Shown: positions 36,650 through 46,783, counted from the stretch's first letter. The stretch: 64,000 bases of DNA from JANMZO01 sp031383405 (GCA_031383405.1 JANMZO010000022.1:13451-77450); one strand, 5' to 3'. Numbers and translations are program-made. Notes: generated by a model not told the origin, from the letters alone.

Positions 36650-37216
36650 GTGGAGCCCATCATTTTCGTCCTCTCGGGGCCATCAGGCACCGGCAAGGGA
36701 ACGATCGTCGACGCCCTGGTCGGTGACGACGAAACCCTGTGGTTGAGTCGCTCCTGGACCACCCGCAACCGACGCAAGAACGAATCGCCTTACGCCTACC
36801 GCTTCGTAGACGGAGAAACGTTTCGTCGCCACATCGCAGAACAAGGCTTCGTCGAATACGCGGAGGTGTTCGGCAACTTCTATGGGACGCCAGTGCCGAC
36901 ACCCCCTGCGGGCTGCGACGTTGTACTTGAAATCGATGTCCAGGGCGCCGTCCAGGTCCGGGAAAAGTATCCTGACGCCGTGCTGATCTTCGTGGAGCCA
37001 CCCAACCGGGAGGCCCAGGAAGCTCGACTCCGGTCGCGGGGAGACGACGACGTGGTCATCGCTAAGCGCCTCGCCAAAGCCGAGGCGGAAGAAGAAATCG
37101 GGCACCGGATTGCCAACCACGTCGTGGTAAATGACCGGCTTGAGCGGGCGGTGGCCGAAGTGGCTGGTATCGTGGAGGGCTACCGCGCATCGCGCGCGGC
37201 TCAAACCGGCTGGTAG
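36650..37216 (+). CDS. gmk: Guanylate kinase
   Basis: Phosphorylates GMP to GDP. The 188-residue product has the P-loop FVLSGPSGTGKGTIVDAL near the N terminus and LSRSWTTRNRR for the GMP site. GEEF is here GETF, and FVEYAEVFGNFYGTP and VVLEIDVQGAVQVRE are both conserved. The start is GTG 36650. Lying between mihF and rpoZ it supplies guanine nucleotides as part of the housekeeping block. Identification is secure. Confidence 0.95.
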   Translation: MEPIIFVLSGPSGTGKGTIVDALVGDDETLWLSRSWTTRNRRKNESPYAYRFVDGETFRRHIAEQGFVEYAEVFGNFYGTPVPTPPAGCDVVLEIDVQGAVQVREKYPDAVLIFVEPPNREAQEARLRSRGDDDVVIAKRLAKAEAEEEIGHRIANHVVVNDRLERAVAEVAGIVEGYRASRAAQTGW

Positions 37217-37338
37217 TTGCAGGCCTGCATCTTGTCGGCTCCGCAATGATCCAGTTCCCGAGTGTTCCGGCAGTACCCGCAGTAATCCAGCAGTACCAAT
37301 CGCAGAAGAACCAATCGCAAGAAGAACGAGGCAGCACC

Positions 37339-37629
37339 ATGACTCAGCGCCGCGCAACAATGATCAACCCCGCAATCGAAGATCTTCTGGCGAGGGTCGA
37401 CTCGAAGTTTACGTTGGTTACCGTCTCGGCTAAGCGGGCCCGCCAAATCAACTCGTACTTCAATCAACTCGGCGACGGCCGTGGCGCAATGATTCCCCCG
37501 CAGGTGGCCTCGGTCAGCCGTAAACCACTGTCGATTGCCCTTGAAGAGATCGTCGCGCAAAAGATCGAATACACCCGGATCACTCCCGACGTGCCGGCGG
37601 AGCCCGTCGCTGCAGCTGCGGCCGAGTAA
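37339..37629 (+). CDS. rpoZ: RNA polymerase omega subunit
   Basis: Small subunit (96 residues) that assists assembly of RNA polymerase by binding beta-prime. The conserved segment INPAIEDLLARVDSKFTLVTVSAKRARQINSYF covers residues about 9-41, and KPLSIALEEIVAQKIEY follows. ATG 37339 gives the normal length; an in-frame upstream start at 37246 would add 31 Gln/Ser-rich residues encoded partly by short DNA repeats (two CCAATCGCA-type units at 37296-37326). It is placed between gmk and coaBC as in other actinobacteria. Confidence 0.94.
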   Translation: MTQRRATMINPAIEDLLARVDSKFTLVTVSAKRARQINSYFNQLGDGRGAMIPPQVASVSRKPLSIALEEIVAQKIEYTRITPDVPAEPVAAAAAE

Positions 37630-37719
37630 CTGCTCGGCCTACGAGTCCCCGTTACCCAGCGTCGTTGACCCGTCGATACGTCGATGGCCGAGGGTAGGGG
37701 TCCCAGGTTGTCATCAACC

Positions 37720-38937
37720 ATGCCGTCTCCGTCGCCTGACCTGAGCAGCATCGCGGGCAAGCGGATTGTCCTCGGCGTAAGCGGAGGCATTGCCGCGTAC
37801 AAGGCCGTCGAAATCTGCCGACGCCTCGTCGATGCCGGAGCGTTCGTTTCGCCCGTTCTCACCGAAGACGCTCTCCGCTTCATCGGGAAATTGACCTTCG
37901 ACGCGCTCGGGTCCGAACCAGCGCAGGTGCACCTCTGGGGCGGGGAAAACCCGATTCCCCACACGAAACTCGGGCAGAATGCGGACCTGATCGTGATCGC
38001 CCCAGCCACTGCCCGAGTTCTGGCCAAGTACACGGCTGGGTTGTCCGACGATCTGCTCACGGCCACGTTGCTGGCTACCCGGGCTCCGGTTCTGGTCTGT
38101 CCGGCGATGCATACCGAAATGTGGGAGCACCCATCGGTACAGGAGAACCTGGTCACGCTGCGGCGTCGCGGTGTGCATGTTCTGGAACCCGAGAGCGGTC
38201 GGCTTGCCGGTGGCGACAGCGGGGCTGGGCGCCTGGCGAACCCGGCCGCCGTCGTTGTAGCTGTGGCCGGAGTGTTGGCTATCGGCTGCGATCTCGTCGG
38301 ACGCCGGGTCCTTGTGAGCGCCGGTGGTACCCGGGAGCCGATCGACCCCGTTCGTTTCATCGGCAACCGCTCCAGTGGCAAACAGGGCTACGCCGTCGCT
38401 TTCGAGGCACGTTGTCGGGGGGCCGAGGTCGTGATTGTGAGCACCGTAAAGCTGGCTGCCCCCTCTGGCGTCCGGGTCGTGTCGGTTGAAACGGCCGCGC
38501 AGATGCACGACGCGATGATGGCCGAATCCGAAGCGGCCGACATCATCGTGATGAGCGCGGCGGTCGCCGACTTTCGACCCAAGCTGGTGGCCGAATCGAA
38601 GATCAAGAAGCAGGGTGGGGCTCCCGAGGTAATCCTTGAACCGACGGTCGACATTCTGGCCGCGTTGGGAAAAGTTAAGCGCGCAAATCAAGTGCTGGTA
38701 GGTTTCGCCGCTGAGACCAATGACCTGGTCGCCAACGCACTCGAAAAGGTGAAGCGGAAGAACCTTGACCTGATCGTGGCCAACGACGTGAGCGCCCCCG
38801 GCGTCGGGTTCGAACACGAAACGAACGCCGTCACGATCCTTGATCGCCTTGGTGGTTGCGAATCAATTTCCCTCACCGACAAGCGCGAGATCGCCCGTCA
38901 GGTGATCGACCGCGCCGTGTGGTTCGCCAACTCCTGA
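37720..38937 (+). CDS. coaBC: Bifunctional phosphopantothenoylcysteine decarboxylase / phosphopantothenate-cysteine ligase
   Basis: Carries out two steps of CoA synthesis. It has 405 residues. The N-terminal FMN-binding CoaC half shows GKRIVLGVSGGIAAYKAVE, ATARVLAKYTAGLSDDLL and PAMHTEMWEHPSVQ. The C-terminal CoaB half starts near RRVLVSAGGTREPIDPVRF, with NRSSGKQGYA and the KIKKQ motif for CTP/substrate. NDVSAPGVGFEHETNAVTI is also conserved. ATG 37720 is chosen; an in-frame ATG at 37684 is possible. Identification is secure. Confidence 0.95.
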   Translation: MPSPSPDLSSIAGKRIVLGVSGGIAAYKAVEICRRLVDAGAFVSPVLTEDALRFIGKLTFDALGSEPAQVHLWGGENPIPHTKLGQNADLIVIAPATARVLAKYTAGLSDDLLTATLLATRAPVLVCPAMHTEMWEHPSVQENLVTLRRRGVHVLEPESGRLAGGDSGAGRLANPAAVVVAVAGVLAIGCDLVGRRVLVSAGGTREPIDPVRFIGNRSSGKQGYAVAFEARCRGAEVVIVSTVKLAAPSGVRVVSVETAAQMHDAMMAESEAADIIVMSAAVADFRPKLVAESKIKKQGGAPEVILEPTVDILAALGKVKRANQVLVGFAAETNDLVANALEKVKRKNLDLIVANDVSAPGVGFEHETNAVTILDRLGGCESISLTDKREIARQVIDRAVWFANS

Positions 38938-39102
38938 GTCCGGTCGGGGCGAAGCAAGGTCGTTGCGCGCAATGCTGGCCCGGTCCTTCCCATCCATCCT
39001 GCGGCGGACGCTTAGGCCGACCGGCTCAACTCGGCACAGGCTCACCTGGGTCGATGTGACCAAATCATCTCTGAGTCCTCGTTTGTCGCCGTACTTCGCT
39101 GG

Positions 39103-39108
39103 TAACGT
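39103..39108 (+). promoter_or_regulatory. Candidate -10 box of metK
   Basis: TAACGT lies 61 nt before the metK ATG. TTGTCG at 39083 is a possible but closely spaced -35. A ribosome-binding site AAAAGGGG precedes the ATG. An 8-bp inverted repeat CCGGTCGG/CCGACCGG (about 38940 and 39016) lies upstream. I could not match any SAM or SAH riboswitch here. Confidence 0.35.
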
Positions 39109-39169
39109 TCCAACCTCAACCACCACCGATGTGCACTAGCGCACTCGGCTCTTCAAAAGGGGTTCACTC

Positions 39170-40363
<1,194 letters not shown>

Positions 40364-40411
40364 GCCTTGCCCCTCGGCGCACGAGTGGTCGCGGGTGTCA
40401 TACCCGTTCGG

Positions 40412-40417
40412 TAAGGT
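40412..40417 (+). promoter_or_regulatory. Candidate leaderless -10 box of priA
   Basis: TAAGGT is followed by exactly 7 nt and the ATG at 40425. It favours that start over the in-frame start at 40395. Confidence 0.5.
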
Positions 40418-40424
40418 CGGTCGT

Positions 40425-42431
40425 ATGGATCGAACTGTTGAACGCCGGGTCGTTCGGGTGTTGCCCGACGAACCCGGTCTGAACAAGACGTTCGATTATT
40501 TCCTACCCAAAGACTTCCACGACACGCCGTCGACCGCACCCGACCCGGCCCCTCCCGCGTCGACCCGGTTGGTGGCTACCGAACAATCCCCCGCCCACAC
40601 AACGGGCGTCTCACCTTCCGCTTTTCAAGCATCCGCAGCCAAACACACTTCCGCTGAACACTCTTCCGCTGAACACATTTCCGCTGAACACACTTCCGCC
40701 AAACACATCGTCGATGGTGCCGAGCTCATCAAGCTCGGCACCATTGTGCGTTTTTCACTCGCCGGCCGACGGGTCGGGGGTTGGATTGTGGGCGTCGACG
40801 TCGAGCCGGCCACTGAACCCGCCAAACTCAAGGCGCTTTCGAAGGTGTCGGGCCTCGGCCCGAGCGAGGAGCTGCTGTCACTCGCAAAATGGGCCGCGTG
40901 GCGTTGGTGGGGGAAGCCGGCCCATTTTCTGCGCACCGCATCACCCGATCATGTCGTGCGGGGCCTCCCTCCGGTCCGGCCATTTGACCCCGCGCTCCTT
41001 TCGGTCAACGCCGTTCTCGACGACATGGGTGACCTGGCTGCCGACGTGTTCTACCCGTCCGATGATTCCGATGTCGCCCACGGGCCGGTCGTTGTGCGGA
41101 TGGCACCTTCGTTCGATCCCTATCCGCTACTGGTTGAGGCGGCGCGGTTTGTTGCCCCTAAGGGACTACTCGTGATTGCTACATCCCTCGCAAGTGCCGC
41201 CCATCTCGCCCGGCGTTTGCGAAGGGCCGGTGCACCGGTTGCGTTGTTGCCGACCGAGTGGGCGCGGGCCGCGGCCGGAGGGTGCATTGTTGTCGGAGCC
41301 CGGTCGGCGGCCTGGGCGCCGATCCCCGATGCAGCCGCGATAGTCGTACTGGACGAACACGATGAGGTTCACAAGCAGGAGCAAACACCGGCGTGGAACG
41401 CCCGTGATGTTGCGGTTGAACGAGGGCACCGGCTGCGAATTCCTGTGGTGCTCACCTCGCCGATCCCTTCGGTCGAGGCCCTGTCGATTCCCGGGGTGCG
41501 GGTGGTTGAGCCTTCTCGATCCGTCGAGCGGCGTGGTTGGCCACGGATCGATGTGATCGACCGGGCCCAGGAAGATCCGGCCCGGCAGGGGATCGTGAGT
41601 GATCGGCTGGTGTCGCTACTGCGTAGCAACGACCGGGTCGTGTTGGTGCTCAACCGGACCGGTCGGGCGAAGCTCCTGGCGTGCGTGGCATGTGGAGCGC
41701 TGTGCCGATGTGAGCATTGCGACGGCGCAATGGCAATGCCGAGTGACTCATCGTCCTTGGTGTGTCAGCGTTGCGAACGCGATCGTCCACCGCTTTGCGC
41801 GTCGTGTGGAGCCGGCAGGTTAAAGAACGTCCGGGTCGGGGTCACCCGCGCACGCGAGGAATTGGAGGCCCTGGCGTTGAGGCCCGTGGGCGAGATGACC
41901 GCCACTTCGCCCGACCCGCACGACAGCATCCGGGTGATCGTGGGAACAGAGGCAGCGTTGCACCGGGTCGGTGCGGCCGACGCGGTGGTGTTCCTCGACT
42001 TCGATGGCGAACTGCTCGCGCCCCGGTACCGCGCTGCGGAGGAGGCGATGCACCTGTTGGTTCTGGCCACCCGGCTGACGGGCGGTAAAGGAGACGACGG
42101 TCGGGTCTTCATCCAGACCCGCCAGCCCGATCATCCGGTCGTCAAGGCTGCGGTGTTGGGCGACCCGTCTCGGGTCATGGCCGGCCAACTGGCGCTGCGA
42201 CAATTGCTGGGTTTCCCCCCGACGAAGGCCGTCGCGGCCGTCAGCGGCGCCGGTGCCGAAGTGGTCGCGGAAACGGTGCGATCGCTTGAGCCGACGATCC
42301 GGGTGGAGGGGCCGGCCGGCGGCCCGTACCTGCTCAAGGCGCCAACCCAGGCCGTGCTGTGCGGCGTGCTCGCGAAGGTGGAGCGACCGGCCGAACGTGT
42401 ACGGGTCGAGGTCGACCCACTCCGCATCTGA
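40425..42431 (+). CDS. priA: Primosomal protein N' (PriA), actinobacterial type without helicase motifs
   Basis: Replication-restart protein of 668 residues. The N-terminal DNA-binding domain starts RRVVRVLPDEPGLNKTFDYFLP and is split by an insertion of about 60 residues containing the repeat (K/E)H(T/S/I)SA. The helicase-like part lacks a Walker A motif; the Walker B position reads VVLDEHDEVHKQEQTPAWNARDVA. A zinc-binding region with eight or so Cys follows (CVACGALCRCEHCDGAM and CQRCERDRPPLCASCGAG). Loss of ATPase motifs is a known trait of actinobacterial PriA, so it is likely a structural loader rather than a motor. ATG 40425 follows a TAAGGT box. It ends in a palindrome shared with the convergent protease gene. 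Confidence 0.9.
   Translation: MDRTVERRVVRVLPDEPGLNKTFDYFLPKDFHDTPSTAPDPAPPASTRLVATEQSPAHTTGVSPSAFQASAAKHTSAEHSSAEHISAEHTSAKHIVDGAELIKLGTIVRFSLAGRRVGGWIVGVDVEPATEPAKLKALSKVSGLGPSEELLSLAKWAAWRWWGKPAHFLRTASPDHVVRGLPPVRPFDPALLSVNAVLDDMGDLAADVFYPSDDSDVAHGPVVVRMAPSFDPYPLLVEAARFVAPKGLLVIATSLASAAHLARRLRRAGAPVALLPTEWARAAAGGCIVVGARSAAWAPIPDAAAIVVLDEHDEVHKQEQTPAWNARDVAVERGHRLRIPVVLTSPIPSVEALSIPGVRVVEPSRSVERRGWPRIDVIDRAQEDPARQGIVSDRLVSLLRSNDRVVLVLNRTGRAKLLACVACGALCRCEHCDGAMAMPSDSSSLVCQRCERDRPPLCASCGAGRLKNVRVGVTRAREELEALALRPVGEMTATSPDPHDSIRVIVGTEAALHRVGAADAVVFLDFDGELLAPRYRAAEEAMHLLVLATRLTGGKGDDGRVFIQTRQPDHPVVKAAVLGDPSRVMAGQLALRQLLGFPPTKAVAAVSGAGAEVVAETVRSLEPTIRVEGPAGGPYLLKAPTQAVLCGVLAKVERPAERVRVEVDPLRI
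40642..40701. repeat. 15-bp tandem repeat, four units, inside priA
   Basis: Units of AACACACTTCCGCTG type at 40642, 40657, 40672 and 40687, each one to two bases apart, plus a partial fifth. In frame it encodes a five-residue repeat (E/K)H(T/S/I)SA within the PriA N-terminal domain. Confidence 0.95.
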
Positions 42432-42435
42432 CCGG

Positions 42436-42479
42436 GCCGCCCCGTTGATCGTTTCCGCGCCAAACGATCAACGGGCGGC
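42436..42479. terminator. Bidirectional terminator between priA and the S41 peptidase gene
   Basis: Arms of 18-19 nt (42436-42454 and 42462-42479) pair perfectly except for one bulged C, around a 7-nt loop. The outer ends are GCCGCCC/GGGCGGC and the inner ends GTTT/AAAC. It separates convergent genes, and its right arm contains the stop codon of the S41 peptidase gene. Confidence 0.7.
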
Positions 42480-43829
42480 GCATCCGGGCTGCTGGTTGAG
42501 CCACGATACAGCTGCGTTGAGAACAGGATCGGTAGCGGAGCCGACGTTGCTCCAGTCGATCGTCACGGGCTGCTCGGGCAGGATCGGACCGTCGTAGACG
42601 TTGCCCGCCCGGTCGACGTCAACCGCGTTGAGAATGTCGAGAAACGCACCATCTGGCATGCGCTTGCGCACATTGAAGGTGGTGAGACCGACGGTCTTCT
42701 CGCCAAAGGACCGGCTGTTGGGTCTATGACGAAACGCAATTGCCGTCGCTTCCCCTGCGCTCGCTGTCAGCCCGCTCGTCAGTACCGCAACCGGCGGCAG
42801 CGGGTCAGCCGGACGGTACGGTCGATCGACCACGACCGTGGCACTGTCTCCCGCGAACAGGGCGCCGTCGGTGTAGCTCCACATCGTGCGGGCACCGCTC
42901 GCGTTGAGCTGCCCGGCCACTTCCCCTGCCCCGAGCAGCGGTCCGAGCCCGGCGAGCATTGCATAGATGTACCCACCGCGGTTCCGGCGTAGGTCGACAA
43001 CCCATCCGCAGCGCGGGTCAGCGTCGGTGGTGCGGATAGCGTCTTGCAACCCCTGGGCGAAGCTCTTCTGAACGGCGTCGTCGCCGATGATTCCGGGCAC
43101 ATCGAGATATCCCAGGGGCCCAACGGCGCCTCCGACTTTTGGTGGCACGACAACAGCCGTAGGTACACTTATCAAAGTGACGGTGCCAACGGCCATCACG
43201 AGGTTCTTCGGAAGACGAAGGCCCTTACGGGTTATCGTGACGACGATCTTCGACGGGAAGTCGCCGCGCTTGTCCCGTGGAACGGTGATGTTGGTGTCGG
43301 TGTGCACGGGCGTCATGCCATCGATCTTCGAGATCCGATCGCCGACCCGGAGTCCGGCCCTGAAGGCCGGCGATCCGTCGGCCACGGTGACGACAGTTCT
43401 GGACGGCCATACGGCGACAAACCCGAAGCCGCTGTAGTTACCGGTGCTTTGCAGCAGCGCCTGCGGCGGGCGCGTGAACGACGAGTGCTTGTCGTCCATT
43501 GTCTTGATGACGGTGGCGATGATGTCGTGCGCGTTCTCGATCGAGGTCGCGCTTTGGGCCTTGGCTTGTGCGGTGTTTCGGATCGCGCGCCAGTCGATGG
43601 TCGATTTCCGAAACGATGCCTGGTCGATGAAGTCCAATGCCTCGTTGACATAGGAAACTGGCGTAACGGGTGGTGGCGTCGAGGTGCTGGAGGAATCACC
43701 TTGATACAGGATCCGTGAGGCAGCGATCGATGCCGCGCCCACGCGGTCCGCCGTAGTTGACGTCAACGCGCCCGCGGCAACTGCGTTCAGCGTCACGACC
43801 GCGAGCATGGCCGCAAAACGTCGCATCAC
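42468..43829 (-). CDS. S41 family C-terminal processing peptidase (secreted)
   Basis: Serine protease with Ser-Lys dyad of about 453 residues. A signal peptide lies at residues 1-30 (FAAMLAVVTLNAVAAGAL). A linker and helical region follow, then a PDZ domain (GSPAFRAGLRVGDRISKIDGM). The catalytic part has VVDLRRNRGGYIYAML, the nucleophile Ser in TSGLTASAGEA and the Lys in FGEKTVGLTTF. Start is GTG 43829 or the adjacent ATG 43826. It converges with priA and is the last of five reverse-strand genes. In relatives a deformylase/formyltransferase pair often follows priA; it is absent here. The substrate is unknown. Confidence 0.88.
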   Translation of the reverse strand: MMRRFAAMLAVVTLNAVAAGALTSTTADRVGAASIAASRILYQGDSSSTSTPPPVTPVSYVNEALDFIDQASFRKSTIDWRAIRNTAQAKAQSATSIENAHDIIATVIKTMDDKHSSFTRPPQALLQSTGNYSGFGFVAVWPSRTVVTVADGSPAFRAGLRVGDRISKIDGMTPVHTDTNITVPRDKRGDFPSKIVVTITRKGLRLPKNLVMAVGTVTLISVPTAVVVPPKVGGAVGPLGYLDVPGIIGDDAVQKSFAQGLQDAIRTTDADPRCGWVVDLRRNRGGYIYAMLAGLGPLLGAGEVAGQLNASGARTMWSYTDGALFAGDSATVVVDRPYRPADPLPPVAVLTSGLTASAGEATAIAFRHRPNSRSFGEKTVGLTTFNVRKRMPDGAFLDILNAVDVDRAGNVYDGPILPEQPVTIDWSNVGSATDPVLNAAVSWLNQQPGCAAR

Positions 43830-43920
43830 GGCGTCGACATCTCGCTTGCGGTTTCCACGGAGAAGAACCTACCGGTTGCCGGGCGGCGTCTGTGGTTAGG
43901 GCCGATCAGGTTTCGATGGC

Positions 43921-46701
43921 CTATCGGGAAGTGAAGAGCGACAGCAGATCGTCGGCGTAAAGCTCGAGGCGTCGAGGACCCATCCCTTCGACCTTGGCGA
44001 GGGCTGCGAGGGTCGTCGGCCGGGCGGCGGCGAGAGCTTGGAGGTGCCTGTCATGCATCACGACGTATGGGGGTACAGCATCGGCCTTTGCCCGGGCGCT
44101 TCGCCACGTCCGCAGTGCTTCCAACAGGTCGGCGTCGAGGGCTGACAGGTCGGGTGCACCTGTGGTTGTAGTGTCTCCGCGCTTTTTGGCCGCCCTCCGC
44201 TCGGCAACCGACGCACGGCCCGGTATCCGCGTCGGGGAAGCCGGCGCGGCCGAGGAAATGGTGGTTGCCGACGACTTAGCGGACGAGGGTTTGGCGACGT
44301 GTTTCGGGTCGAGTTCGACGATAAACGGTGATGGTTTCGCCGAGTCGGTGAGTAGCGCCACGTGTTCGATTCCGCGCGTGATACCTACGTGGAGAATGCG
44401 GCGCTCCTCCTCGTCGTCATCGCTCAACCGGTGCGGAAAGAGACCGTCGTTGACCCCGAAGAGTATGACGACGGGCCACTCCTGCCCCTTCACCTTGTGA
44501 ATTGTGGCCAGCGTGATCTCTTCGGTGGAGCGACCGGCCGACGGTCCGCCTCCGATGCTGCGGCCTGTCCCTCGAACCGTCATCGTTAGGGCGTCTTCCT
44601 CGTCGGGGAACTCGGACGATCCCTCGAGGTTGTCAGATGTTGCACGCATGTCTGGTCGAGGGTTGAGTGCCGCCCGCAGCCATGTTTCGAATCCGGTAGC
44701 AGCGGGATGGAGATCCGCCACCTGCTCAAGCGCCTCGAGGTCATCGAGGTGGGATCCACTGGCCGATGCATCGAGCATCGTCATGGCTTGGCCGAGACCG
44801 ACATCGTTCTTGATCGACCGCAGGATGTCGCGGGTCGTGCCTCGCATCGCGACCCGGGTGATCTGGGCCAGGTCGGCGGCAAATGCGTCGACTTTCATGG
44901 CCACCTTCGGGTCGTCGAGACTCGATGAGACTCGGCGGAGTTGTTCAACCGTCATGGTCTTTCCCCGGAACCATTTGTCGATCCACTGGGGAAGCCCCCG
45001 CGACGGTCGACGGAGAACTTCGGTTAGGTCGGTCACCGCAAAGCCGCCGGGGTTCGTCGCGATACGGAGGTAAGCGAGCGCGGCACGGACGCCGGTGCGC
45101 TCAAGGGCATGCTCGTCGAGTCCGCCCGCGGCTGCAATCCCGGCTTCTCGAAGCGCGACCTGGGGGGCCAGCAGGGTCGAGTTCACCCGGGTGAGTATGG
45201 CGATGTCGGAAAGCGGAGTGCCCGCAGCCATATGTGTACGTATGAGTTTCACGAGTTCCTGGGCGCCGGACTGTGTGGCGTGCCGAATGGTGTCAAGTGA
45301 ATCGGGAGCCGGGTCGCGATGTGACCTGATGGTCTTGGGAATGCGACGTCGGTTGTGGGACAGCAGTGCTCGGGCGGCATCCACAACGGCAGGGCGGCAG
45401 CGGTAGTTGACCTCAAGTGGATGGGTCGTTGCGTGCGGAAACAAGTCATCGAAGTTGAGGAGAAACGTCGGGTCGGCGCCGGCGTAGCCATAGATGACCT
45501 GATCGTCATCGCCCACACCGAACACGTCGAGTCCGGGCAGCGAAAGCAGCCGGAGCATCAGCACGTGGGCGGGTGTGAGATCCTGGAACTCATCGACCAG
45601 CAGGTGACGATGCCGAGCCTGTTGGGTGCGTCGGAACTCGCCGTCGGTAAGTAGTCGTTGGACGGCTCCATATATCTGCTCGTCGAAATCAACCGCCCCG
45701 AGGTCTCGGAGCGCAGCGCGGTAGCCGTCGAACGCTTCGGCGATTCCCGGTACGTCGTCGCGTTCGTCTTCGACTTCTGAGGGGTCGACGAGGCCGAGGC
45801 GGATCGTGCTTAGCGCTTCCAGATACGGTCCGATCGGATCGACGTTGGCCCGCCTCGTAGGCTTTGGCACCAGCCCTTCGATGATGCGACGGCACTCGCG
45901 TTCTGCAAGAACGCGGGGCCGGCCGAGCAACTCCCAACCCAGTGCGTTGAGCGTGACGACGCGCGGCCGGAACGCGCGGCAACGGTGGGCCAGCTCCTCC
46001 TGGGCGCGTCGGTTATAGGCAACCGCGCAGACGAGCTCGCGCTCGACCTGCTGGTTACCGAGCAGATGACGCAGACGTTCGGTGAGGACCCTGGTCTTTC
46101 CGCTGCCGGCCGGAGCCACGATGCGCGCCGGACCGGCTCCGTGGGAAACGGCGAGAAGCTGATCCGGAGCGAGCGGAATTTCCGGTGTGGGTTCGGTTGG
46201 AGCCGCGGCCGGTCGAAGGGACCCGAGTTCGACCGATTCGCTGTGTACATAAAATAATCCGCCAGGGAGCGGACTTCGTGGGCCGCCGTCGATCCACGCC
46301 TCCCGGCCGTCGGGCAGCCGCACGTCGGCCGGACCGTCGGGGGTTTCGACGGCTCCGATACGTGACGCCTTGCGGCTCCACCACCACTGCGGAGGCGCCC
46401 CTTTACGTGCGTCGTAGTTATTTGCCCACACAAGATGATGGAGGCGGTCGCCGGGGAAGTCGATGTTCGTGGCTAGCTTCCACGGTTCGATGTTGATCGT
46501 GTCGGGTGTGCGCCACTGCGCCGCATCAATGAGCAGCCTAACGACCACGGGCCGGCGGTGAAGCCATGCATCGTGAAGCGCATCGATGGCCTTTGGGCCA
46601 TCGACCGTCAGGACCTCGGCCTTCCGCCATGGCTCCGGTGTGGGGTCGTCGGCCAGCAGGACAACGCCACGCCCGAACTCGGGAGGTCCGGGAAAAGGCA
46701 T
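43921..46701 (-). CDS. UvrD/Rep-family DNA helicase with HRDC domain (UvrD2-like)
   Basis: Superfamily 1A helicase of about 926 residues. Residues 1-190 form a distinct N-terminal domain (WANNYDARKGAPPQWWWSRK) without an obvious family. The helicase follows with Walker A (VAPAGSGKTRVLTERL), motif II (LLVDEFQDLTPAH), GVGDDDQVIYGYAGAD, YRCR and motif V/VI (TIHKVKGQEWPVVIL, VGITRGIEHVAL). A Ser/Ala/Thr-rich linker leads to a C-terminal HRDC domain (LQALAAARPTTLAALAKVEG). Helicase plus HRDC matches mycobacterial UvrD2, a repair helicase. ATG 46701 is preferred because a TACGAT box lies six bases upstream; the longer frame to 46800 reads through 18-bp repeats. Confidence 0.9.
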   Translation of the reverse strand: MPFPGPPEFGRGVVLLADDPTPEPWRKAEVLTVDGPKAIDALHDAWLHRRPVVVRLLIDAAQWRTPDTINIEPWKLATNIDFPGDRLHHLVWANNYDARKGAPPQWWWSRKASRIGAVETPDGPADVRLPDGREAWIDGGPRSPLPGGLFYVHSESVELGSLRPAAAPTEPTPEIPLAPDQLLAVSHGAGPARIVAPAGSGKTRVLTERLRHLLGNQQVERELVCAVAYNRRAQEELAHRCRAFRPRVVTLNALGWELLGRPRVLAERECRRIIEGLVPKPTRRANVDPIGPYLEALSTIRLGLVDPSEVEDERDDVPGIAEAFDGYRAALRDLGAVDFDEQIYGAVQRLLTDGEFRRTQQARHRHLLVDEFQDLTPAHVLMLRLLSLPGLDVFGVGDDDQVIYGYAGADPTFLLNFDDLFPHATTHPLEVNYRCRPAVVDAARALLSHNRRRIPKTIRSHRDPAPDSLDTIRHATQSGAQELVKLIRTHMAAGTPLSDIAILTRVNSTLLAPQVALREAGIAAAGGLDEHALERTGVRAALAYLRIATNPGGFAVTDLTEVLRRPSRGLPQWIDKWFRGKTMTVEQLRRVSSSLDDPKVAMKVDAFAADLAQITRVAMRGTTRDILRSIKNDVGLGQAMTMLDASASGSHLDDLEALEQVADLHPAATGFETWLRAALNPRPDMRATSDNLEGSSEFPDEEDALTMTVRGTGRSIGGGPSAGRSTEEITLATIHKVKGQEWPVVILFGVNDGLFPHRLSDDDEEERRILHVGITRGIEHVALLTDSAKPSPFIVELDPKHVAKPSSAKSSATTISSAAPASPTRIPGRASVAERRAAKKRGDTTTTGAPDLSALDADLLEALRTWRSARAKADAVPPYVVMHDRHLQALAAARPTTLAALAKVEGMGPRRLELYADDLLSLFTSR

Positions 46702-46707
46702 ATCCTG

Positions 46708-46713
46708 ATCGTA
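46708..46713 (-). promoter_or_regulatory. Candidate leaderless -10 box of the UvrD2-like gene
   Basis: On the minus strand TACGAT is followed by 6 nt and ATG 46701. Confidence 0.5.
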
Positions 46714-46730
46714 GTAAGGCTGGTGTGGAC

Positions 46731-46783
46731 ACCGATGCGAGCATGATGACCGATGCGAGCATGACACCGATGCGAGAATGGTG
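46731..46783. repeat. Tandem repeat upstream of the UvrD2-like gene
   Basis: Three units of ACCGATGCGAGCATGATG type at 46731 (18 bp), 46749 (17 bp) and 46766 (18 bp), followed by ACCGAG. It lies about 20 bp upstream of the -10 box of the helicase gene. Confidence 0.85.

Noticed and set aside
38938..39169. SAM or SAH riboswitch before metK
   Set aside because: Only an 8-bp inverted repeat (CCGGTCGG/CCGACCGG) was found; none of the conserved core sequences of known classes could be matched by eye.
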